Positions 9,368 through 14,342 of a stretch of DNA of 14,342 nucleotides are shown one piece after another; the stretch's first letter is position 1; the number at the start of each line of letters is the position of its first letter. The notes beneath the pieces are model-generated. The model worked only from the letters and a program-made list of their open reading frames with translations. It did no database searches and had not been told where the DNA came from. The translations under genes and the position numbers were made by a program. Origin of the DNA: Odoribacteraceae bacterium (GTDB taxonomy: Bacteria; Bacteroidota; Bacteroidia; Bacteroidales; Marinifilaceae); NCBI GenBank assembly GCA_031259905.1, contig JAIRKS010000023.1, forward strand, positions 1 to 14,342. The letters are read 5' to 3'.

Positions 9368-9475
9368 ACAGGCAAATCACGTCTCGCCGCGCGCGGCGCG
9401 ATAATTTCAAAAACAGGGAACGGGCGGGCGTTCGCGGGAGGTTATTTCGTAGCTTCGCGAGAACGTTGTTGAATC

Positions 9476-11419
9476 ATGATCATGGACCCGAAAACGATAT
9501 TAAAACAGTACTGGGGGTACGACGCTTTCCGTCCCCTGCAGGAGGAGATTATCCGTTCCGTGCTGGAGCGGGAGGACACGCTGGCGCTCATGCCGACGGG
9601 GGGAGGAAAGTCGCTGACGTACCAGGTGCCGGGGTTGATCCTCGACGGCACGTGCCTCGTGGTGACGCCCCTGATCGCCCTGATGAAAGACCAGGTGGAG
9701 GGGCTGAAGCAACGGGGAATCCTCGCCGAGGCGATCTACACCGGAATGACGCCTGATCACGTGTCGACGATCATCAACAAGTGCATCTACCACCGCGTCC
9801 ACTTTCTTTACGTCTCCCCGGAGCGGCTGGCGTCGGAACACTTCCGCGGTTACCTGCGGCAGATGCCGGTGTCGATGATCGCCGTGGACGAGGCGCACTG
9901 CATCTCGCAGTGGGGGTACGACTTTCGCCCCTCGTACCTGCGCGTTGCCGAGGCGCGCGCGCTTTTTCCCAGCGTGCCCGTGCTGGCGCTGACCGCGACG
10001 GCCACCCCGGAGGTGGTGGAAGACATACAGGCCCGCTTGAAGTTCAGGAAGCCGTGCGTGTTCTCGACAAGTTTTCGTCGGGATAACCTCGTTTACGTCA
10101 CGCGGGAGATCGATGACAAGATGGCCGGGACGCGCGATATCCTCCTGAAAGTGCCGGGGAGCGCGATCGTCTACGTCCGCAGCCGCCGGCGCACCGCCGA
10201 GGTGAGTGACTTCCTGAACGAGTCGGGCGTGCTGGCTGATTTCTATCACGCGGGCCTCTCCTCGAGCCAGCGCGAGAAGAAGCAGGAGGAGTGGAAGGAG
10301 GGAAAGACGACGGTGATCGTGGCGACGAACGCTTTCGGGATGGGAATCGACAAGGCGGACGTTCGCGTGGTGATACATTACGATATTCCCGATAGCCCGG
10401 AGGCTTACTTCCAGGAGGCAGGGCGCGGGGGGCGGGACGGGCAACGCGCTTACGCGGTGCTTATCTATAATAGCGTCTCGCTGGCAACCCTGAAGAGCCG
10501 TGTCTCCAGGAATTTCCCGAAGAAGAGGTTTATCCGGCAAGTCTACGAGGATCTCGCGAGTTTCCTGAACATCCCGGAAGGCGGTGGCGAGGGCATGTCT
10601 TTCGAGTTTGACCTGGAGCGGTTTCTCGTCCTCTTCCGGCTGGAACGGTCGATAACGCTCTCGGCGATCGAGGTATTGTCCGTGGCGGGTTACCTGGAGC
10701 TTATCTCTTCCCGCAACTCCCTCTCGCGAGTGACGATCATCGTGCCGCGCGATCAGCTGTACGAGGTCGACTTGAAGGATCCCCTGCTCGAGCGCCTGCT
10801 GGTCTTCCTGATGCGCTCATGCGCCGGAATCTTCGTGCAGGAGGCGTTCGTCGACGAGGAGTTCATCGCTGGCGAGCTGCACGTGAACCCGCGCACGCTC
10901 TACAAGGCCTTCGTCGCGCTGGCGCGGGAGCGGATCATCCGCTACGTTCCCGCCAACGATAGCCTGCACATCTTTTACCTCATGCCGCGTTTCCCCGCGT
11001 CGTACCTGACCTTCGGGTATGACGCGTACGAGAAACGGAAACGGGCCTTCAAGCAACGCGTCAACACGATGGTGGATTACGTGGAGGAGCGCGACAAGTG
11101 CCGGCAGCTCTTCCTGATGGAGTATTTCGGGAAGGGGGAACGGGAGAGATGCGGGGTGTGCGACACGTGTATCAAGGAGAAAAAGCGCCTCACGCGGGAT
11201 GAACGGGGGTTCGTTGATGCCGAGATCCTGCGCCTCCTCGCGCCGGACGGGATGGAGCTGGAGGAGCTTACCCGCGCGATAGATTTCCCCGTGGACCTGG
11301 TGATCGACAGGGTGAGGGCGCTCCTCGACGTGAGGAAGATCGAACTCAATTTTACTTACTTGAGGGTAAGGGACGCGCGAAGGAAGAAATCAAAGCCCCG
11401 GGGCGATAGCGAGGGGTGA
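9476..11419 (+). CDS. recQ: RecQ-family ATP-dependent DNA helicase, short form without HRDC
   Basis: A 647-residue superfamily-2 3'->5' DNA helicase. Motif 0 is FRPLQ (18-22), Walker A is TGGGKS (41-46), the DEAH box is at 138-141 followed by the RecQ aromatic-loop signature CISQWGYDFRPSYL, and motif III is TATATP (173-178). Helicase domain 2 has IVYVRSRR, GMGIDKADVR and the EAGRGGRDGQ motif VI. The zinc-binding subdomain is complete with C542, C559, C562 and C565 (CGVCDTC). The final about 70 residues form a short winged-helix-like region with a basic tail; no HRDC domain is present. Bacteroidota commonly carry a second, shorter RecQ of this kind. The start could be either ATG 9476 or 9482 (MIM). 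It is the only plus-strand gene and faces the htpG terminator. Confidence 0.95.
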   Translation: MIMDPKTILKQYWGYDAFRPLQEEIIRSVLEREDTLALMPTGGGKSLTYQVPGLILDGTCLVVTPLIALMKDQVEGLKQRGILAEAIYTGMTPDHVSTIINKCIYHRVHFLYVSPERLASEHFRGYLRQMPVSMIAVDEAHCISQWGYDFRPSYLRVAEARALFPSVPVLALTATATPEVVEDIQARLKFRKPCVFSTSFRRDNLVYVTREIDDKMAGTRDILLKVPGSAIVYVRSRRRTAEVSDFLNESGVLADFYHAGLSSSQREKKQEEWKEGKTTVIVATNAFGMGIDKADVRVVIHYDIPDSPEAYFQEAGRGGRDGQRAYAVLIYNSVSLATLKSRVSRNFPKKRFIRQVYEDLASFLNIPEGGGEGMSFEFDLERFLVLFRLERSITLSAIEVLSVAGYLELISSRNSLSRVTIIVPRDQLYEVDLKDPLLERLLVFLMRSCAGIFVQEAFVDEEFIAGELHVNPRTLYKAFVALARERIIRYVPANDSLHIFYLMPRFPASYLTFGYDAYEKRKRAFKQRVNTMVDYVEERDKCRQLFLMEYFGKGERERCGVCDTCIKEKKRLTRDERGFVDAEILRLLAPDGMELEELTRAIDFPVDLVIDRVRALLDVRKIELNFTYLRVRDARRKKSKPRGDSEG

Positions 11420-11522
11420 CGCGATGCCTGCTGCCGGCGATTTTTCGCGTGAAGCAAGTTTTAACGGGTGAAACCTTAACGGTTGTTGTCGTCCTTGCCC
11501 GTGCTGGCCCGCGGGGGATGCC

Positions 11523-11561
11523 TAAAAATACTGCCGTCCGGCGTTGAACGCCAGACGGCAG
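11523..11561 (-). terminator. Intrinsic terminator of htpG
   Basis: CTGCCGTC pairs with GACGGCAG and GGCGTT with AACGCC, giving a near-perfect 14-bp stem broken by one mismatch, with a single-base loop as drawn (11531-11561). On the minus strand it is followed by TATTTTTAG, a U-rich tail, 38 bases past the htpG stop. On the plus strand the tail is GTTTGTC, weaker, so it may also stop recQ transcripts less efficiently. Confidence 0.88.
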
Positions 11562-11599
11562 GTTTGTCAAAAGTCTCCTCTACCTGGAGCGCGCGCGTG

Positions 11600-13645
11600 C
11601 TATATCAGCTCGACGCTCCGTTTCACGAAACGCGAAAGCCCCTCTCCCTCGAGCAATCCGTTGGCGAGGAGGGCGAGATCGATCAACTGTCCGACGACCT
11701 TGTCCTCTTTACCGTACTCGTGGAGGAGCGCCTCTTTCTGTCGCTTCAAGGCGTCGATTTCCTTGTTATATTCCTCCTTCCGCTCCTTGTCGACGGTCGG
11801 GATCTCTCCCTCTTTCTTGTCCTTGTTCAAGGCGTCGATCTCTCTCTTCTTCTGCTTCAGCTCCTCGATCCCGGCGTATAGCGGGGCCAACTTCTCGCCG
11901 AGCGCCTCCTTCTCCCGCGACAGGATCTCTTTCGCCAGGCGATGATCGGTGTTCACCACCAGCGAGTATTGATCATCGAACATGCCGTGGATATTCATGC
12001 CGGGATTCATGCTGGCCATCTCCTTCATCCGGCGCGTGAACTCGGGGCGGGTCACGATCACGGGATCGCCCCCTTCCCCCAGCGCCTCGAAGGTTACCGT
12101 GTACGCCGTGCCGCCCGCCGGGAGCTGGGACAGGAAGATCTCTCGCGCTTCCCCCCGTTCCTCGTTATTCCACGCGCACTCCCTCGCGTCCTCCTTCCGC
12201 ACGAGCTTGTCGATCACCTCCGAGTCCACCCGCGCGAAGCGGACGTCGGGATTCTCGTGCTCCACGCGGTTAATGTAATGCGTGTCGAGTTGCCCGTCCA
12301 GCAAGAGGACATCGTACCCCTTCTCTCTCGCCTTCTCGACGTGAGCGTATTGCTCCTGCTTGTTGGTGGCGTAGAGATACACCAGCTTACCGTCCTTGTC
12401 CGTCTGGTTGGGTTTGATCAACTGCTCGTACTCCTCGATGGTGAAATACTTTCCCTCGGTATTCTTGAAGAGGAAAATCCCCCGCGCGCGCTCCTCGAAC
12501 TTCTCGTCGGTAAGCATCCCGTACTGTATGAACATCTTCAGGTCGTCCCACTTCTGCTGGTATTCCTCGCGGCGGCTCGTGAAGATCTCGCCCAGGCTAT
12601 CGGCGACCTTTTTGGTGACGTGGCTCGAGATCTTCTTGACGTTCCGGTCGGACTGCAAGTAGGAGCGCGAGACGTTCAACGGGATGTCCGGGGAATCGAT
12701 CACCCCGTGCAGCAGCGTCAGGTATTCCGGCACGATCCCTTCCACGGAGTCCGTGACGTAGACCTGGTTACAGTAGAGCTGTATCTTGTTTCTCTGTAAT
12801 TCCATGTTGGAATCTACCCTCGGGAAGTAGAGAATCCCCGTCAGGTGAAAAGGATAATCCACGTTCAGGTGAACGTGAAAGAGCGGCTCCCGCGCCATCG
12901 GGTAGAGCTGGTGATAGAACTTCTCGTAGTCCTCTTCCGTCAACCCGGAGGGCTTCCGCGTCCACGCCGGGTGGGTGTCATTGATCACGTTATCCTCTTC
13001 CGTCTCCTTGTACTCGCCGTCTTTCCACTCCTTCTTCTTGCCGAAAACGATCTCGACGGGGAGGAACTTGCAGTACTTGTTCAGCAGCTCGGTGATCTTC
13101 TTTTCCTCGAGGAATTCTCTCTCCTCGCTGTTGATGTACATGACGATATCCGTCCCTCGTTCCTCCTTCACCGCGTCGTCGAGGGAATATTCCGGCGTCC
13201 CGTCGCACGACCAGCGCACCGCCTGGCTTCCCTCGCGCCAGGAGCGCGTGAGGATCTCCACCCGGTCGCTGACCATGAACGCCGAGTAGAATCCCAGCCC
13301 GAAATGCCCGATCATCGTGGCCTCGTCCTTGTATTTTTCCAGGAATTCCCCCGCCCCGGAGAACGCGATCTGGTTAATGTACCGTTCCACCTCCTCGCGC
13401 GTCATCCCGATCCCGTTATCGGAGACGGTCAGCGTGCCGGCGGTCTTGTCCGCCTTCACGCGCACTTTCAGTTCCCCGGTCTCGCCCTTGAATTCCCCGC
13501 TCGTGGCCAGGACTTGCAGTTTTCTCGTCGCGTCTACCGCGTTAGAGATGATCTCGCGCAGGAAGATCTCGTGATCCGAGTACAAAAATTTCTTGATAAC
13601 GGGGAAAAGATCCCCTGTCGAAACTCCAATTTTGCCTTGTGACAT
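11600..13645 (-). CDS. htpG: Molecular chaperone HtpG (bacterial Hsp90)
   Basis: A 681-residue ATP-dependent cytosolic chaperone that acts as a dimer on folding clients, with DnaK. The N-terminal GHKL ATPase has EIISNAVDA (31-39; E31, N35), DNGIGM (76-81) and the lid/P-loop stretch GHFGLGFYSAF (113-123). The middle domain includes PLNVSRSYLQSDRNVKKI with the conserved catalytic arginine. Residues about 550-650 contain a very charged, helical segment (KQKKREIDALNKDKKEG, KERKEEYNKEIDALKRQ) that is an insertion relative to E. coli HtpG and is usual in Bacteroidota homologues as I recall. The C-terminus (LALLANGLLEGEGLSRFVKRSVELI) is the dimer-domain end. It stands alone with its own terminator and a long upstream region. 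Confidence 0.97.
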   Translation of the reverse strand: MSQGKIGVSTGDLFPVIKKFLYSDHEIFLREIISNAVDATRKLQVLATSGEFKGETGELKVRVKADKTAGTLTVSDNGIGMTREEVERYINQIAFSGAGEFLEKYKDEATMIGHFGLGFYSAFMVSDRVEILTRSWREGSQAVRWSCDGTPEYSLDDAVKEERGTDIVMYINSEEREFLEEKKITELLNKYCKFLPVEIVFGKKKEWKDGEYKETEEDNVINDTHPAWTRKPSGLTEEDYEKFYHQLYPMAREPLFHVHLNVDYPFHLTGILYFPRVDSNMELQRNKIQLYCNQVYVTDSVEGIVPEYLTLLHGVIDSPDIPLNVSRSYLQSDRNVKKISSHVTKKVADSLGEIFTSRREEYQQKWDDLKMFIQYGMLTDEKFEERARGIFLFKNTEGKYFTIEEYEQLIKPNQTDKDGKLVYLYATNKQEQYAHVEKAREKGYDVLLLDGQLDTHYINRVEHENPDVRFARVDSEVIDKLVRKEDARECAWNNEERGEAREIFLSQLPAGGTAYTVTFEALGEGGDPVIVTRPEFTRRMKEMASMNPGMNIHGMFDDQYSLVVNTDHRLAKEILSREKEALGEKLAPLYAGIEELKQKKREIDALNKDKKEGEIPTVDKERKEEYNKEIDALKRQKEALLHEYGKEDKVVGQLIDLALLANGLLEGEGLSRFVKRSVELI

Positions 13646-13686
13646 CGTGTTTATTTTTTAATTCGTGATTATTTTTCTTGAAACTC

Positions 13687-13740
13687 TCCCGACGCCGGGA
13701 CAATTGTCATGCCAGAATATCACGCGGTGACATGTTGTCA
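13687..13740. promoter_or_regulatory. Cluster of inverted repeats upstream of htpG (candidate operators)
   Basis: Three inverted repeats lie 42-95 bases upstream of the htpG start: TCCCG-N4-CGGGA (13687-13700), GACAATTGTC (13699-13708, perfect 10-bp palindrome) and TGACA-N3-TGTCA (13728-13740). The centres of the last two are about 30 bp apart, near three helical turns. More GTCA/TGTCA half sites follow at about 13780 and 13794. No CIRCE element (TTAGCACTC-N9-GAGTGCTAA) is present. No convincing TAnnTTTG element was found on the minus strand. Confidence 0.4.
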
Positions 13741-13833
13741 TCGCGTCGTCACCACCGTCGCCCGGTAGATTCCATTTCTTGTCATTCGTCGCGATGTCAA
13801 TGAAGGGTTAACCTCTCTTGTACCACCATGATA

Positions 13834-13854
13834 TACAATGCAAGATTGTACAAT
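13834..13854. promoter_or_regulatory. AT-rich inverted repeats in the htpG upstream gap
   Basis: TACAAT-N5-ATTGTA (13834-13850) overlaps the perfect palindrome ATTGTACAAT (13845-13854). The stretch is strikingly AT-rich against its surroundings and sits just before the 21-bp repeat region. It could be an operator or simply the edge of the repeat region. The rest of the gap 13646-13897 holds no gene I can support. Confidence 0.3.
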
Positions 13855-13897
13855 ACAATTTTAGTATCTACACGAAGTCTTTGACGCCATCCCCTCG

Positions 13898-13939
13898 CTT
13901 TCGTGAAACACCCGCTTGCTTTCATGAAACACCCGCCGG
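13898..13939. repeat. Two 21-bp units with TTTC(G/A)TGAAA palindrome
   Basis: Two adjacent 21-base units (13898 and 13919) share CTTTC[GA]TGAAACACCCGC. Each carries the palindromic core TTTC-RT-GAAA. They are the first recognisable units of the repeat region that continues to the right edge in one 21-bp register. Confidence 0.85.
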
Positions 13940-14128
13940 TGTATTTCCGTCGCCCTTTCGCGGGTCTTTATCACCCGTCGGAATATTGCCGTCGCCCCCT
14001 CGCGGGTCTTTATCGCCCGTCGGGATATTGCTGTCCGCCTCTCGCGGGTCTTTATCGCCTACCGGGATATTGCCGTCGCCTCCTCGCGGGTCTTTATCGC
14101 CCGCTGGAATATTGTTTTCCGCCGTCGA
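13940..14128. repeat. Alternating 21-bp units giving a 42-bp repeat (four and a half copies)
   Basis: Two unit types alternate: A, CGGGTCTTTATCGCCCG plus four bases (13961, 14003, 14045, 14087), and B, ATATTGCCGTCGCC plus flanks (13982, 14024, 14066, 14108; a degenerate B-like unit opens at 13940). Each A unit carries the inverted repeat CGGGT/ACCCG or CGGG/CCCG around a CTTTATC loop. The 42-base period is exactly two 21-base units. It encodes a 14-residue periodic peptide (GSLSPVGILPSPPR) in the plus frame, which I regard as fortuitous. Confidence 0.9.
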
Positions 14129-14149
14129 GAAGTTTACTTCTCCTACCTG
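14129..14149. repeat. Single 21-bp unit with GAAGT/ACTTC palindrome
   Basis: One unit between the 42-bp repeat and the GAGCTC array keeps the 21-bp register and carries GAAGT-TT-ACTTC, an inverted repeat unrelated in sequence to its neighbours. Assignment as a unit rests on phase and on having a palindrome. Confidence 0.5.
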
Positions 14150-14342
14150 TAATTGGAACTCACAAAAACATATTGGGAGCTCCTAAAATAAAATTAGGAG
14201 CTCCCAAAACAAGATTTGGAGCTCCCAAAATTAAATTGGGAGCTCCCAAAATGATTTCGGGAGCTCCTAAAATGAAATTGGGAGCTCCCAAAATGAAATT
14301 GGGAGCTCCCAAAATGATTTCGGGAGCTCCCAAAATAGAATT
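14150..14342. repeat. 21-bp GGGAGCTCCC palindrome array running off the right edge
   Basis: Nine units start at 14150 and every 21 bp through 14318, and a tenth is cut by the window end. The core is TTGGGAGCTCCCAA, a perfect palindrome of 14 bp in the best copies, followed by AATGA-type AT-rich spacer. The first unit (14150; TTGGAACTCACAAAA) is a degenerate copy. Eight copies hold GAGCTC exactly. The two spacer variants AATT and TTTC before the core recur (TTTC at 14255 and 14318). Cores with GGAGCTCCT or AGGAGCTCC (14171, 14192, 14255) are asymmetric single-base variants. Confidence 0.95.

Noticed and set aside
11420..11522. Possible small gene or RNA between recQ and the htpG terminator, with a CCGTTAA direct repeat on the minus strand
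   Set aside because: No open frame with a plausible start fits, and two 7-base copies are too little to support a functional element.
13818..14186. Plus-strand open frame of 122 codons with 14-residue repeats
   Set aside because: It coincides with the 42-bp repeat, whose length is a multiple of 3, so a stop-free unit makes a stop-free array. It has no family resemblance, no start context and ends inside the GAGCTC array.
13898..14342. CRISPR array
   Set aside because: Units are 21 bp with no unique 30-40 bp spacers between conserved repeats, the motif itself changes along the array, and no cas genes are nearby.

Overview
The window looks like GC-rich chromosomal DNA from a member of the Bacteroidota, probably Bacteroidales. 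The grounds are a TonB-dependent receptor with an N-terminal carboxypeptidase-regulatory-like domain paired with a DUF4249-type lipoprotein, an FtsB/DivIC protein of the form seen in that phylum, a TenI-like domain with the LHLRKP signature, and TAnnTTTG-like promoter elements. Genus is not resolved. No tRNA, rRNA, insertion sequence, phage gene or CRISPR array is visible.

Layout. (1) Positions 1-3814, minus strand: a thiamine operon reading TPP riboswitch, thiS, thiC, then a three-domain TenI-like/ThiD/ThiE fusion that runs off the left edge. (2) 3894-4208: an intergenic array of about 15 units of 21 bp, each built on a TCTAGCTAGA-type palindrome. (3) 4230-9336, minus strand: a tightly packed gene run, 3'->5' exonuclease, ftsB, ruvX, def, TonB-dependent receptor, DUF4249-type lipoprotein. 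From ftsB onward the genes are separated by at most 6 bases or overlap. (4) 9476-11419, plus strand: a RecQ-family helicase lacking an HRDC domain, divergent from the exonuclease. (5) 11523-13645, minus strand: htpG with a strong terminator. (6) 13646-14342: no credible gene. It holds inverted repeats upstream of htpG and then a second, larger repeat region reaching the right edge.

How the genes work together. ThiC makes the pyrimidine (HMP-P), ThiS carries the sulfur for the thiazole, the ThiD domain phosphorylates HMP-P, and the ThiE domain joins pyrimidine and thiazole to thiamine phosphate. The leader riboswitch would close the operon when TPP is abundant. The 4230-8761 run mixes housekeeping genes (division, RNA/DNA processing, N-terminal deformylation) with an outer-membrane uptake pair.

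The most unusual content is non-coding. The two repeat regions have unrelated core sequences but the same 21-bp period (two helical turns). In the right-hand region at least four different unit types follow one another without leaving the 21-bp register for more than 440 bp. I do not recognise this as a named element family.
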